Source: Azospirillum oryzae (lineage in GTDB: Bacteria > Pseudomonadota > Alphaproteobacteria > Azospirillales > Azospirillaceae). Taken from it: a DNA stretch of 64,000 nt. Made by a program: the position numbers and the translations under genes. The stretch spans positions 1,658,501-1,722,500 of the forward strand of contig NZ_FXAK01000007.1 of the NCBI RefSeq assembly GCF_900177515.1. The letters are read 5' to 3'. The notes beneath the pieces are model-generated. The model was not told the DNA's origin. It searched no databases and saw only the letters and a list, made by a program, of their open reading frames with translations. Shown one piece after another: positions 42,797 through 52,308 of the stretch (its first letter is position 1; the number at the start of each line of letters is the position of its first letter).

Positions 42797-43206
42797 CCCG
42801 TCTGCCACCCGCCTCCCCTTCGCCCGAAAGCACCGAGTCGGCCGGCCGGATCGCGGACCAGGCGGCGGCGCTGGGTGCAACGCTCGACGATGCGCGCACG
42901 CAGGCCGAATCCGGCGTGCTGATCGACCTCGCCGGGCTGGAGGATCGCGTGGCCCATCTCTGCCTCGCCGCCGAGTCCCTGCCGCGGGGGGAGGCGCGGA
43001 CCCTGCTCGGCCCGCTCGGCGATCTGGTCGCGGCGCTGGCGCCGCTGGCCGCCGCGCTGACCGACCAGCAGACCCGGCGGGAGGAGACCATCGCCGCCGC
43101 GCTGGCCGGCCGCGACGATCCGCACACCGCCCGCCAGCGCGCCGCCGCCGCCTACGGCCGCTCCGGGAGCCCGGCCGCTCCGGGCCGTCCCGACGATACG
43201 CCCTGA
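42793..43206 (+). CDS. Hypothetical flagellar-operon protein (137 residues)
   Basis: Begins with GTG overlapping the previous stop (GTGA), so translation is probably coupled. The protein is Ala/Leu-rich and helical (ESAGRIADQAAALGATLDDA, LGDLVAALAPLAAALTDQQT), with a polar Pro-rich end and no signal peptide. It could be a coiled-coil chaperone or export accessory. I do not recognise a family; its position between the FlhB-like gene and fliO argues for a role in flagellar export. Confidence 0.7.
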   Translation: MTRLPPASPSPESTESAGRIADQAAALGATLDDARTQAESGVLIDLAGLEDRVAHLCLAAESLPRGEARTLLGPLGDLVAALAPLAAALTDQQTRREETIAAALAGRDDPHTARQRAAAAYGRSGSPAAPGRPDDTP

Positions 43207-43227
43207 AAGAGAAAGCCTGCCGTTTCC

Positions 43228-43566
43228 ATGGATCTCGACCAGTATATCCGTTTCCTGATGGCGCTCCTCTTCGTGGTGGCGCTCATCATGGTCGTCGCCT
43301 GGGTGATGCGCCGGGCCGGCATGGCCGGCGGCACCGTGCGCGGGCGTTCCCGCCAGCGGCGGCTGAGCGTGGTGGAGGCTCTGCCGATCGACGCCAAGCG
43401 GCGGCTGATCCTGGTCCGTCGCGATGACCGCGAGCATCTGATCCTGCTGAGCGCCAACGGCGACCTGCTGGTCGACAGTGCCCCCGCCGGGGGGTTCGAC
43501 ACCGCGCTCGCCGGGACGGTCGATTCCCCCGCCGCTTCCGCGCCGGCCGGGAGCCAGCCGCGATGA
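43228..43566 (+). CDS. fliO: Flagellar biosynthesis protein FliO
   Basis: A 112-residue protein with one N-terminal membrane helix (FLMALLFVVALIMVVAWVM) and a small cytoplasmic domain (RRLSVVEALPIDAKRRLILV followed by HLILLSANGDLLVDS), the FliO pattern. FliO helps assemble FliP. The stop overlaps the fliP start (ATGA). Confidence 0.9.
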   Translation: MDLDQYIRFLMALLFVVALIMVVAWVMRRAGMAGGTVRGRSRQRRLSVVEALPIDAKRRLILVRRDDREHLILLSANGDLLVDSAPAGGFDTALAGTVDSPAASAPAGSQPR

Positions 43567-44351
43567 CGGCGGCAATCCTGAGGCGCCCGACATCCTGGTG
43601 GAAGCCTGCAGCCGCGGGGCTGGCACTGGCGCTGGTCGTGGGCGTTGTGCTGGGGCTGAGTACCGGGCCGGCGCTGGCGCAGAGCCTGACCTTCGACCTC
43701 GGCGACGCCGGCGGCACCGCCACCGGCCGTATCGTCCAGACCATCGGCCTGATCACGGTGCTATCGCTGGCGCCGTCGATCCTCATCATGATGACGGCCT
43801 TCACCCGCATCGTCATCGTGCTGTCCTTCCTGCGCAATGCGCTGGGCGTGCAGCAGGTGCCGCCGACCACGGTGATGATGTCGCTGGCGCTGTTCCTGAC
43901 CTTCTTCGTCATGGCCCCGGTGTTCGAGCGCAGCTACACCCAGGGCATCCAGCCGCTGATGAACCAGGAAATCGACGAGATGGAGGCGTTCCGCCGCACG
44001 GTGGCGCCCTTGCGCGATTTCATGCTGCATCACACCAGCGAGAAGGACCTGCGGCTTTTCATGGATATGGCCCGCCTGCAGAACGTGCAGGAGCCGAACG
44101 ACATGCCGCTGCACGTCCTGGTTCCGGCCTTCATGATCTCGGAGATCAAGCGCGGGTTCGAGATCGGCTTTCTGCTGTTCCTGCCCTTCCTGATCATCGA
44201 CATGGTGGTGTCGTCCATCCTGATGTCGATGGGCATGATGATGTTGCCGCCGACCATGGTCGCCATCCCGTTCAAGATCATCTTCTTCGTGCTGGTCGAC
44301 GGGTGGTATCTGATCGCCGGATCGCTGGCCCGGAGTTTCGGTACGCTCTGA
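43563..44351 (+). CDS. fliP: Flagellar export protein FliP
   Basis: A 262-residue inner-membrane protein forming the core of the export gate. It has a cleavable signal-like N-terminus (AAGLALALVVGVVLGLSTGP) followed by TVLSLAPSILIMMTAFTRIV, NALGVQQVPPTTVMMSLALF and FLIIDMVVSSILMSMGMMML, all typical of FliP. Last gene of the plus-strand flagellar operon; kup follows after 263 bases with no clear structure between. Confidence 0.97.
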   Translation: MTAAILRRPTSWWKPAAAGLALALVVGVVLGLSTGPALAQSLTFDLGDAGGTATGRIVQTIGLITVLSLAPSILIMMTAFTRIVIVLSFLRNALGVQQVPPTTVMMSLALFLTFFVMAPVFERSYTQGIQPLMNQEIDEMEAFRRTVAPLRDFMLHHTSEKDLRLFMDMARLQNVQEPNDMPLHVLVPAFMISEIKRGFEIGFLLFLPFLIIDMVVSSILMSMGMMMLPPTMVAIPFKIIFFVLVDGWYLIAGSLARSFGTL

Positions 44352-44614
44352 AATTGCCCGCATGACGGGAAGAGCCCTGCGCACTTCGTCGCAGCCCCCG
44401 GGCTTGGCCTTCGCGGCGCAAGCCCGTGCTGGCGTTGGACGCCGTAAGCGCGTATGAGAAAAGGCGATGTGCGTCGGTGGGATGATTGGCCGGTAAGCCT
44501 GTTCCGCCGGATGGCTCCGACCGTTCGCAACCGCCGAAGGGGCGACGGGCCGGATCATCGCCGCCGCACCGGGCGCCATCGAACGACGGACCAACTTCGG
44601 ACCGCAATCACTGC

Positions 44615-46513
44615 ATGACTGATACCGCTTTGAAGGCCGCGCCGCCCGACTCCGGCAAGCTCGCGACGCTGACCCTGGGTGCCCTTGGGGTCGTGTACGG
44701 CGACATCGGCACCAGCCCGCTCTACACCCTGCGCGAATGCTTCGCCGGCGAGCATGGGCTCGCCCTGACCCATGACAACGTCCTGGGTATCATGTCGCTG
44801 GTGTTCTGGGCGCTGGTGATGGTCGTCACCGTCAAATATGTGGGCTTCGTCATGCGGGCCGACAACAAGGGCGAGGGCGGCATCCTCTCGCTTCTGGCGC
44901 TGGCGTCCAAGACGCGGCCGGATGCGTCGGGCAAGCTGACCGTTCTGACGGCGCTCGGCCTGTTCGGCGCCGCGTTGTTCTACGGCGACGGCATGATTAC
45001 CCCGGCGATGTCCGTGCTGTCGGCGGTCGAGGGTCTGGGCGTGGCGGAGCCGGCGCTGGAGTCGGCGGTGGTGCCGCTGACCGTCGCCATCCTGATCGCC
45101 CTGTTCGCCATCCAGAGCCACGGCACCTCGCGCGTCGGCGCGCTGTTCGGCCCGATCATGCTGGCGTGGTTCTCCACGCTCGGCATCCTCGGGCTGCTGG
45201 AGGTGATCCAACAGCCGAGCGTGCTTGTCGCCTTCAATCCGTACTATGCCATCGCCTTCTTCGCCGAACACGGCATCGCCGGCTTCCTGGTGCTGGGCGC
45301 CGTGGTGCTGGCGGTGACCGGCGGCGAGGCGCTCTATGCCGACATGGGCCATTTCGGCCGCCGCCCGATCCAGGTGGCGTGGCTGGCGGTGGTGCTGCCG
45401 GGCCTGCTGCTGAACTATCTAGGCCAATGCGCGCTTCTGCTGAACGACCCGACGGCGGTGCGCAGCCCCTTCTATCTGCTGGCGCCGGAGTGGGGGCTCT
45501 ATCCGCTGATCGGCCTGTCCACCGCCGCCACCGTCATCGCCAGCCAGGCGGTGATCTCCGGCGTCTTCTCGCTGACCCGGCAGGCGGTGCAGTTGGGCCT
45601 GTGCCCGCGCCTCGACATCCGCCACACCTCCGCCGAGGAAGAGGGGCAGATCTACATCCCCCGCGCCAACTGGGGCCTGCTGGCCGCGGTGCTGGGGCTG
45701 GTGTTGGTCTTCCAATCCTCCAGCCGTCTCGCCGCCGCCTATGGCATCGCGGTGACCGGCGACATGATCATCACCACCACCCTGTTCATCGTGGTGGCGC
45801 GGCGGCGCTGGAACTGGAGCCTGCCGCTCTGTTTCGCCGTCGGCGCGACCTTCCTGACGGTAGAGGTGTCCTTCTTCGCCGCCAACGCCGTGAAGATCCC
45901 CCATGGCGGCTGGGTGCCGCTGGTGATCGCCTGCGTCACGCTTGGGCTGATGTCCACATGGCGCCGTGGCCGGGCCGTGCTGACCAAGCGGCTGGCCGAG
46001 GAATCGCTGCCGCTCGACGCCTTCATCCAGCGTCAGGCGAAGAAGGGCGACATCCAGCGGGTGAAGGGCACGGCGGTCTTCATGACCTCCAGTTCCAACA
46101 CCGTGCCGATCGCCCTGCTGCACAACCTGAAGCACAATCAGGTCCTGCACGAGCGCATCGTCTTCGTCACCGTGGTGGTGGAGGATGTGCCGCGCGTCCC
46201 CGCCAAGGACCGCGTGGTGGTGGAGGGGCTTGCCGACGGCTTCTACCGCATCACCGTGCGCTACGGCTTCTCGCAGGAGCCGAACATCCCCAAGGCGCTG
46301 CGCCTGTGCAAGGCCTTCGGGCTGGAGTTCGACGTGATGGCAACCTCCTTCTTCCTGGGCCGCGAGACGCTGATCCCGCAGATGAACTCCCAGATGGCGC
46401 TGTGGCGGGAGAAGCTGTTCGTGGTGATGTCCCGCACCTCGGTCAGCGCCACCGACTTCTTCAAGCTGCCGCCCAACCGTGTCGTGGAACTGGGAACGCA
46501 GGTGCAGCTATAG
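44615..46513 (+). CDS. kup: Potassium uptake protein Kup
   Basis: A 632-residue K+/H+ symporter of the KUP/HAK family with about twelve membrane helices and a cytoplasmic C-terminal domain. Family marks: LGVVYGDIGTSPLYTLRECF, FYGDGMITPAMSVLSAVEG, GGEALYADMGHFGRRPIQVA and GVFSLTRQAVQLGLCPRLDI. The ATG at 44615 (MTDTALKA) gives the usual short N-terminus; upstream in-frame starts add 43 Pro/Arg-rich residues. Confidence 0.96.
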   Translation: MTDTALKAAPPDSGKLATLTLGALGVVYGDIGTSPLYTLRECFAGEHGLALTHDNVLGIMSLVFWALVMVVTVKYVGFVMRADNKGEGGILSLLALASKTRPDASGKLTVLTALGLFGAALFYGDGMITPAMSVLSAVEGLGVAEPALESAVVPLTVAILIALFAIQSHGTSRVGALFGPIMLAWFSTLGILGLLEVIQQPSVLVAFNPYYAIAFFAEHGIAGFLVLGAVVLAVTGGEALYADMGHFGRRPIQVAWLAVVLPGLLLNYLGQCALLLNDPTAVRSPFYLLAPEWGLYPLIGLSTAATVIASQAVISGVFSLTRQAVQLGLCPRLDIRHTSAEEEGQIYIPRANWGLLAAVLGLVLVFQSSSRLAAAYGIAVTGDMIITTTLFIVVARRRWNWSLPLCFAVGATFLTVEVSFFAANAVKIPHGGWVPLVIACVTLGLMSTWRRGRAVLTKRLAEESLPLDAFIQRQAKKGDIQRVKGTAVFMTSSSNTVPIALLHNLKHNQVLHERIVFVTVVVEDVPRVPAKDRVVVEGLADGFYRITVRYGFSQEPNIPKALRLCKAFGLEFDVMATSFFLGRETLIPQMNSQMALWREKLFVVMSRTSVSATDFFKLPPNRVVELGTQVQL

Positions 46514-46671
46514 CCGGCGGGAGACGGCGACTGCACCACCGAAGAATTACCTCTTTCGAGACAGCATAAATCAGTATCACGCACAGATTCTGCTGTGATC
46601 TGAACCAAAGCCTCCCCCGTAACGGTGTTGTGTCCGCGGGAAGCGGACCTTCACCGACAAGAGGGAATGCT

Positions 46672-47217
46672 ATGAAGAAGGTTGCCACCGTGGCGATCGC
46701 CACCCTTCTTTTTGCCGGTTGCGCCAATGCGGCCATGGAAAAGATGGTCGGCGGCGCGCCGATGTACCCCAGCAAGACCATCGTGGAGAATGCGTCCCAA
46801 TCCAAGGACCACACCACCCTCGTCGCCGCCGTGAAGGCCGCCGGGCTGGCCGACACGCTGAACGGCAAGGGCCCCTTCACCGTCTTCGCCCCCACCAACG
46901 AGGCCTTTGCCGCCCTGCCCGCCGGCACCGTCGACACCCTGTTGAAGCCGGAGAACAAGGCGCAGCTGACCAAGGTGCTGACCTACCACGTCATTCCCGG
47001 CAAGCTGGACGCCAGGGACATCGTGGCGGACATCAAGAAGGGCAATGGCAAGGCCATGCTGAAGACGGTGGAAGGTATGCCGTTGACCTTCACCCAGTCC
47101 GGCGATGCCGTGATGGTCGCCGACGCCTCCGGCACCATGGCGCGTGTCACCATCGCCGATGTCGAACAGTCCAACGGCGTCGTCCACGTCATCGACAAGG
47201 TTCTGCTGCCGAAGTAA
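46672..47217 (+). CDS. Secreted fasciclin-domain protein
   Basis: A 181-residue exported protein with one fasciclin (FAS1) domain: TTLVAAVKAAGLADTLNGKG, PFTVFAPTNEAFAALPAGTV (H1 box), VLTYHVIPGKLD and NGVVHVIDKVLLP (H2 box). The signal sequence MKKVATVAIATLLFAGCANA ends in a lipobox-like FAGC, so it could be a lipoprotein or be cleaved after ANA. Such proteins mediate adhesion. GAGGGAAT precedes the ATG. TGAACC about 75 bases upstream, with CGGTGT 16 bases after it, is a weak ECF-type promoter candidate. Confidence 0.93.
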   Translation: MKKVATVAIATLLFAGCANAAMEKMVGGAPMYPSKTIVENASQSKDHTTLVAAVKAAGLADTLNGKGPFTVFAPTNEAFAALPAGTVDTLLKPENKAQLTKVLTYHVIPGKLDARDIVADIKKGNGKAMLKTVEGMPLTFTQSGDAVMVADASGTMARVTIADVEQSNGVVHVIDKVLLPK

Positions 47218-47285
47218 TGGCCCCAGGCCAACGGCGCGGAGCGGGCGGCGGGGCGCAGCAATCCCCCGCAAGGCGTCCCGCCGCC

Positions 47286-50200
47286 TTATGAAGTGGGCTT
47301 ATCGCCGGACTGCTTTCCGCCGCGATATTCTTTCAAAAACTTCTTGAACATGTCCACTTCCGCAACGCGGGAGCGAATGGTGCCGACGTCGATCAGGCCC
47401 ATGGCTTGTTCGGGGCGGGTCAGGATGCGGAAGGCGTCCTCATTCGGCCCGCCCTTCATCGACCCTTCGAAATCCTTCTTCAGCAGGTTCAGCCCGTTGC
47501 CGTCGCCGGCCAACGCCAGAGCCACCGCACGGTTCAGCACCAGCTGCGACATGTTGGGGTCCAGCGGCTTGCCGGCCGCAGGCGGCGGGCCGATCACCTT
47601 GTTCAGCGCCAGCGCCGCCGCATCCCATTTCTGCCCCTTCCACGCGATGTCGACGCGCAGCAGGTTGGCGTTGGTGCTGTCGTCCTGGGCCAAAAGCTGC
47701 ATCGCCTCGTCGCCGCGGTTCAACTCGGCCAGCGCCTTGGCCTGCATCAGCCGCCGCTCGGCCGTCAGATCGGCCGGCAGCCCGGCGACATTGGACAGCT
47801 CCAGCGCCTTCAGCGCCTCTTCCGGCTTGTTGTCGAGCAGCCGGACGGAGGCCAGACGCGTGCCGACGCGCGCCTTGTCCAGCCCGGACAGGCGGTATTC
47901 CACCTGATGCTGCAGGAGGTCGGCCGCGCGGTTCAGCAGATCGATGGAGATCAGCCGTTCCGCCAGCTGCCGGATGATCTCGTCGCCCGCCTCACCCACC
48001 GGGGTCAGCTCGCGGAACTGGTCGTAGAGCTGCAGCGCGTCCAGCGTCGGCAGGCGCTGCGCCCCATCCTTGAACAGGTCGGCGAAGATGCGCGACATCT
48101 CCTTGGTGATCGCCTCGGCCCTGGGCGTGTCGGCGACCAGGGCCGCCGTCTCCTTCATGGTGTTGAAGCCCTTGGCATATTCGCCGCCGGCGATCAGCAC
48201 CTCGCCCATGCGGGAGCGAATCTGCATCTCCAGGTCGTCGCCGCGCCAGGTGAAGGTCAGGCCGGCCAGCTGCTCCGCTGCGGCGGTCGGCGACATCTTG
48301 CCTTCCGACAGCTCCAGATTGGTCAGCGCCAGCCCGGCCTTGGCGCGATAGAGCCGGTCATAGCTGTTGTAGGCGGCGGTCAGCTGTTCCCGCGCCTGAT
48401 CGATCTCCCCGGTCTGGGCAAAGAGCAGACCACGCAGATATTGCGTCTGCGGATTTTCCTCCTGATCCGGGCCGCTGTGTTCGAGCACCCGGTCGAACAG
48501 CCGCTTGGCGGTGGCGGTGTCGCGCGTCTCCAGCGCCGCTTCCGCCGCCCGCAGGCCGAGCTTGCCGATCATCGGTTCCGGATAGCTGTTCAGGATCGGG
48601 CCGGACGCCTTGAAGCCGGCCATCGCCTTGGGCCAGTCGCGGCGGTCGGCGGCGATGGCGGCGCGCCACAGATTGGCTTCCGGATTGCCGGCCAGCGACG
48701 GGATCGACAGGTCGGCTTCCGCCCCGTCCAGATCGCCGGTCAGCACGCGGGCGGCGCCACGCAGCGCGCGGAACTCCGGCCAGCCCTCCAGGTCCGGCTG
48801 GTTCTGCTGCAGCACGTCCAGCATGCCGAGTGTTTCCTGACCGAAGCCGTTGGCGAAATAGAACCGCGCGAGGTCGAGCTGCGCCTTCGGCCGTTCCGAC
48901 TCCGGCGCATTGACCACGGCCAGCTGCAGATCCTGCCGCGCCTCGGTGAAATGATCGAGGTCGCCATGCTTCCAGGCCGGCAGATTGAACAGGCGGCGGC
49001 CCTGCATCTGGGCGGGCTGCGCCTTCGGCGGTTCCATGGCGGACGAGGCGCCGCCGGCCGGCGGATTGACCGGAAGCGGTGCCGCGGCCAGTTGCGACGG
49101 AACCGGCTGGGGAGCGGATGCCGGTGGAGGTGGCGGCGGTGGCGCGACCGCCGGGTTTCCGGCATCGGCGGCGGGCGACAGGTGCAGGCCGCCTGCGGTG
49201 GTCAGCTCCACCCCCTCCTTGATCGCGCGCACCGTCACATTGTCGGAGATCGGCCGCACCACCACGCCCTGATAGGACGGCATCACTTCCAGATCGGGAT
49301 ACCGATGGGGTTCGGGCACACCCTGCCCCGCGCTGGGCAGCGGGACCACCTGGATGCGGTCGCCGACGTCGGGGTCGGCGAACTGCACGACGTTCGCCGC
49401 GTCGGGCGCACGCACCAGCAGCCGGGCGCCGAGAAGGAAGTCAGGGTCAGGCTCAACGCGAAGATCGTTGGCGCTGCCCATGTTGGCCGGACGGGCGGAG
49501 GACAGGATGCGCCATGTGGTGCCCTGCCGTTCCACCGTCGGCCAGACCATGGGGCCGATCTTGGTGCGGAAGACGCTGCCGCCGGTCGCCGGAACCGGCT
49601 CCACCGCGCCCATCAACTCGGAACCCGGACCGCTGAGTTTGCCGGCGCCGATGGGCATCGGCCGGTCGAACACGATGTAAAGTTGGCCCGCCCGCGGATA
49701 AACGGCAATGGAGGCCGGCCCGCCGGTGTCGAAGGTCAGCACCGGTCCCTTCGGACCCGCCGCCGGCTGAGCCTTGGCATCGGCGGGCGCCGCCGGTGCG
49801 GCCTTGACCTCCGCCGGCGGAGAGTTGGGAGGCGCCGCGGCATTCGTCATCGGCACGGGAGCCGCGGCATTCGCCGCGGTGGCCGAGCGACCGGAGGTCG
49901 CCGATGCCGTGGTTGGCGTATCCCTGCCGCCTTCCCTAGCCTGCCCGCCTTCGCTGCCGCGGGTTCCGGACGCACCCTCGTTCTTGGGCAGGCCGGCGCG
50001 GGAACCGGGGTTGCCGACGGACAGCACCACCGACTTGCCCGATGCGCTGTCGGACACCTCGGCATCCTGCGGCACGGCGAGCGTCACCGACAGCGCGCCG
50101 TCGGCCCGCCGATAGGCCTCCACATTCCGGATGTTGCGCAGTGCCGCCTTGGAGACTGCCGAAAGGTCGGCGATGCCGCCCTTGTCGAAGGCGACCGTCA

Positions 50201-50780
50201 CCGCGGCGCCGTCGCGCGTGACCGTGTGGCCGACCGGCGACGGCCAGTCGAAGGTCAGGCGGCTCTGGTCCGGCTGGTCGGCTCCGCGCACGCGAAGCCG
50301 CCCGGCGGAGGGCACCGGCTTCACCGCTTCCGCTTTCGCGGGTTCCGGCTTCGCGTCCTCCGCCTTGGCGGCCGTCTGCGGCGCAGCCGGCGACAGGTCG
50401 ATGGCGATGGCGTTGCCGTTGCGGAAGCTTTTCAGCGAGACCGGACGCTTCAGGTCGAACAAAACCGTCTTGCCGTCCGCCTCGATCCGTCCGGCGGACA
50501 GATAGCCGGGCAGTGCCCGCACCAGACGATCGAGCGGGGCGTCGATGCTATCGGTAAAGGTAACGACCAGCCGGTCGCCCTCGACCGAAGCGGTGTAATC
50601 GACCTTGCCCGGCCAGTCGAAGACCAGCCGGCCGAAATCCTTGTGGGTGCCGCCGCGCACCGGAACCGTGGCGGCCTCCGCGGCCGGGGGAGACAGCAGG
50701 ACCGGCACGGCAAGCAGCGCCACCGCCGCGGCACAGCCGCGCAGCCAGCGCTTCCACTCTTGGGCCGTCCGGTCCGTCAC
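47286..50780 (-). CDS. Large exported protein with AMIN-like N-terminus and TPR-like C-terminus
   Basis: A 1164-residue protein starting at a GTG behind GGAAGGAG. The signal peptide (LRGCAAAVALLAVPVLLSPP, cut near AEA-A) leads to AMIN-like strand-rich segments (FGRLVFDWPGKVDYTASVEG, LTFDWPSPVGHTVTRDG), a long Ala/Pro-rich linker (residues about 280-370 and again near 560), then some 500 residues of helical TPR-like repeats (LDLARFYFANGFGQETLGML, RLFDRVLEHSGPDQEENPQT, ALKALELSNVAGLPADLTAE). I infer a periplasmic scaffold. It is the last gene of an operon with CheZ and two MotB-like proteins, one base after the latter, which suggests a flagellar-motor or envelope role. Function unknown. Confidence 0.8.
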   Translation of the reverse strand: MTDRTAQEWKRWLRGCAAAVALLAVPVLLSPPAAEAATVPVRGGTHKDFGRLVFDWPGKVDYTASVEGDRLVVTFTDSIDAPLDRLVRALPGYLSAGRIEADGKTVLFDLKRPVSLKSFRNGNAIAIDLSPAAPQTAAKAEDAKPEPAKAEAVKPVPSAGRLRVRGADQPDQSRLTFDWPSPVGHTVTRDGAAVTVAFDKGGIADLSAVSKAALRNIRNVEAYRRADGALSVTLAVPQDAEVSDSASGKSVVLSVGNPGSRAGLPKNEGASGTRGSEGGQAREGGRDTPTTASATSGRSATAANAAAPVPMTNAAAPPNSPPAEVKAAPAAPADAKAQPAAGPKGPVLTFDTGGPASIAVYPRAGQLYIVFDRPMPIGAGKLSGPGSELMGAVEPVPATGGSVFRTKIGPMVWPTVERQGTTWRILSSARPANMGSANDLRVEPDPDFLLGARLLVRAPDAANVVQFADPDVGDRIQVVPLPSAGQGVPEPHRYPDLEVMPSYQGVVVRPISDNVTVRAIKEGVELTTAGGLHLSPAADAGNPAVAPPPPPPPASAPQPVPSQLAAAPLPVNPPAGGASSAMEPPKAQPAQMQGRRLFNLPAWKHGDLDHFTEARQDLQLAVVNAPESERPKAQLDLARFYFANGFGQETLGMLDVLQQNQPDLEGWPEFRALRGAARVLTGDLDGAEADLSIPSLAGNPEANLWRAAIAADRRDWPKAMAGFKASGPILNSYPEPMIGKLGLRAAEAALETRDTATAKRLFDRVLEHSGPDQEENPQTQYLRGLLFAQTGEIDQAREQLTAAYNSYDRLYRAKAGLALTNLELSEGKMSPTAAAEQLAGLTFTWRGDDLEMQIRSRMGEVLIAGGEYAKGFNTMKETAALVADTPRAEAITKEMSRIFADLFKDGAQRLPTLDALQLYDQFRELTPVGEAGDEIIRQLAERLISIDLLNRAADLLQHQVEYRLSGLDKARVGTRLASVRLLDNKPEEALKALELSNVAGLPADLTAERRLMQAKALAELNRGDEAMQLLAQDDSTNANLLRVDIAWKGQKWDAAALALNKVIGPPPAAGKPLDPNMSQLVLNRAVALALAGDGNGLNLLKKDFEGSMKGGPNEDAFRILTRPEQAMGLIDVGTIRSRVAEVDMFKKFLKEYRGGKQSGDKPTS

Positions 50781-50781
50781 C

Positions 50782-51507
50782 TCAATCCGCTCCTTCCTCT
50801 CGCACCACGATGTCGACCGGCAGGCGCCCGTTGCCGACACCCCCTGCCCCATCAACCGGCATCATCACCGCGCGTGCCACCAGATCACGGCGATAGCCGG
50901 TCTCGCGCAGCGCGGCGGACACGGCGACGGCTCGAGTCAGCGCCCGTTCCCAGGCGACGCCACCCGTCGCATCCTCGTGCTCCGCATGGCCGACCAGTTC
51001 GATCCGGTTGCCAATCCGGCCGATGACGGCGCCCAGCAGGAACAGCACCCGCCGACCCTCCTCGGTGAAGGCGGCGCCGGTGGGATCGAACATCCGCTCG
51101 CCGGGCAGGCGGATGACGACACGGTCATCCTCGCGCCGAACCTCGACAACCGCCAGTTCCGCGTTCGACCGCAGCTGGCTTCCCAGCAGGGCAGCCAGAT
51201 AATGCAGGTCGATGGCCGCCCTGGCTTCCACCGCCCTGGCGTTGAAGGCGGCGCCGGGATCGGCGGGGCGGTCGGACGGGGTGCTTGCGGTCGACCGCGC
51301 GGCGGGGATCGCCTCCGCCACGCCTTTCGCCAGACGGGTCCAGCGCTCCGCCTCCGGCTCGCTCATCGAATACATCAGGACGAAGAAGGCGAGCATGAGG
51401 GAGATCAGGTCGGTGAAGCTGATCAGCCACAGCGTCTTGCGCTGGCCGCCGCGATCCTCCGCCCCTTCGATCCCGGCCTTGTTGACGACGCCCGGAATGC
51501 GGATCAT
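50782..51507 (-). CDS. MotB/OmpA-like membrane-anchored protein
   Basis: A 241-residue protein with a short basic N-terminus, one membrane helix (FTDLISLMLAFFVLMYSMSE) and a periplasmic OmpA-like domain (RVVIRLPGERMFDPTGAAFT, IGNRIELVGHAEHEDATGG). The aspartate in SFTDLISLMLAFF sits where MotB/PomB have their proton- or sodium-binding residue, so a stator-like function is possible. No motA lies beside it. Peptidoglycan-binding marks are weaker than in classic MotB. The start overlaps the previous gene by four bases. Confidence 0.85.
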   Translation of the reverse strand: MIRIPGVVNKAGIEGAEDRGGQRKTLWLISFTDLISLMLAFFVLMYSMSEPEAERWTRLAKGVAEAIPAARSTASTPSDRPADPGAAFNARAVEARAAIDLHYLAALLGSQLRSNAELAVVEVRREDDRVVIRLPGERMFDPTGAAFTEEGRRVLFLLGAVIGRIGNRIELVGHAEHEDATGGVAWERALTRAVAVSAALRETGYRRDLVARAVMMPVDGAGGVGNGRLPVDIVVREEGAD

Positions 51508-52304
51508 TTCCGCACCTCCGTCTTCCCTGCCTTCGGGGATTTCGCGGCCGTCCCGTCCTCGTCCCAGCGCAGGGAGAACAGCAGGCGCACGCCGCCCGGC
51601 TCCCCGCGCTCGATCCCGACGGTGACATTGCGGGCGGGCGCGCCATCCTCGACCAGCGCGCGGGCCAGAACGCCGGCACGGGCGACCGGCCCCGGCGGCT
51701 GGCTGGGCGTCCCCGTCGGTCCGATGCCGAGCAGCGCGTCCAGCTCCACCCGCTCGCCCTGGCGCGACTGGCGCAGGGCATCGGCGATGCGGTCGATCAG
51801 GCCCTGACGGTCCGGCCGCAGGGTCATGGTGCCGGGAAGGAACAGGTCGTCGGCCGGCAGCCGGACCTCCAGCAACTGGCCGGGGGCGACCACCTCCACC
51901 TTGGCGACCGCCACCGCGGTGGCGAAGAGGGTGCCGACATCCTCCAGCCGCTGCACGGCGAAGACGGTCCCGGCGCGGGAGGCCACCGGTTCGGAACCAT
52001 CGCGCAGGCGCGGGTCGATGACGAAGCTGGGAAAGGTCCGCTCCAGCGAAGCGGCGACCGCCTTCACCTTCTGCACCGTCTGCACCGAATTGGCGTTCAG
52101 CACGATGAAGAAGACCAGAAGCAGCAGGAACAGCGACAGCAGAAGCAGGATGCTGCCGTTGTTCGGGTTGGCATGCCCACCAATGCCGACACCGCCGACC
52201 CGCGGGACCCGCAGCGGCGGCAGCCCGGCATTACCCGTCCCCGGTCCTGCACCTTGGGCCGTGTGGCCGCCGGTGGGCCTGCTGATGGGTGCGCCGGGCA
52301 GCAT
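51504..52304 (-). CDS. Second MotB-like single-pass membrane protein, without the ion-binding Asp
   Basis: A 266-residue protein with a Gly/Pro-rich N-terminus, one membrane helix (GSILLLLSLFLLLLVFFIVL) and a periplasmic domain that resembles a degenerate OmpA fold (LLEVRLPADDLFLPGTMTLR, LIDRIADALRQSRQGERVEL). The helix carries no Asp, so it is unlikely to be an ion channel by itself. It lies directly before the MotB-like gene that has the Asp, suggesting a paired complex. Function unknown. Confidence 0.75.
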   Translation of the reverse strand: MLPGAPISRPTGGHTAQGAGPGTGNAGLPPLRVPRVGGVGIGGHANPNNGSILLLLSLFLLLLVFFIVLNANSVQTVQKVKAVAASLERTFPSFVIDPRLRDGSEPVASRAGTVFAVQRLEDVGTLFATAVAVAKVEVVAPGQLLEVRLPADDLFLPGTMTLRPDRQGLIDRIADALRQSRQGERVELDALLGIGPTGTPSQPPGPVARAGVLARALVEDGAPARNVTVGIERGEPGGVRLLFSLRWDEDGTAAKSPKAGKTEVRK

Positions 52305-52308
52305 GGCG

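Noticed and set aside
44352..44614. The 263-bp gap before kup, checked for a potassium or c-di-AMP riboswitch
   Set aside because: I found no recognisable conserved core or paired elements; it looks like ordinary intergenic DNA with a promoter.
47406..51026. A 1206-codon plus-strand frame opposite the large exported protein
   Set aside because: Shadow frame rich in Arg/Gln/Gly/His; the minus-strand gene has a signal peptide, a ribosome site and correct coupling to its neighbour.
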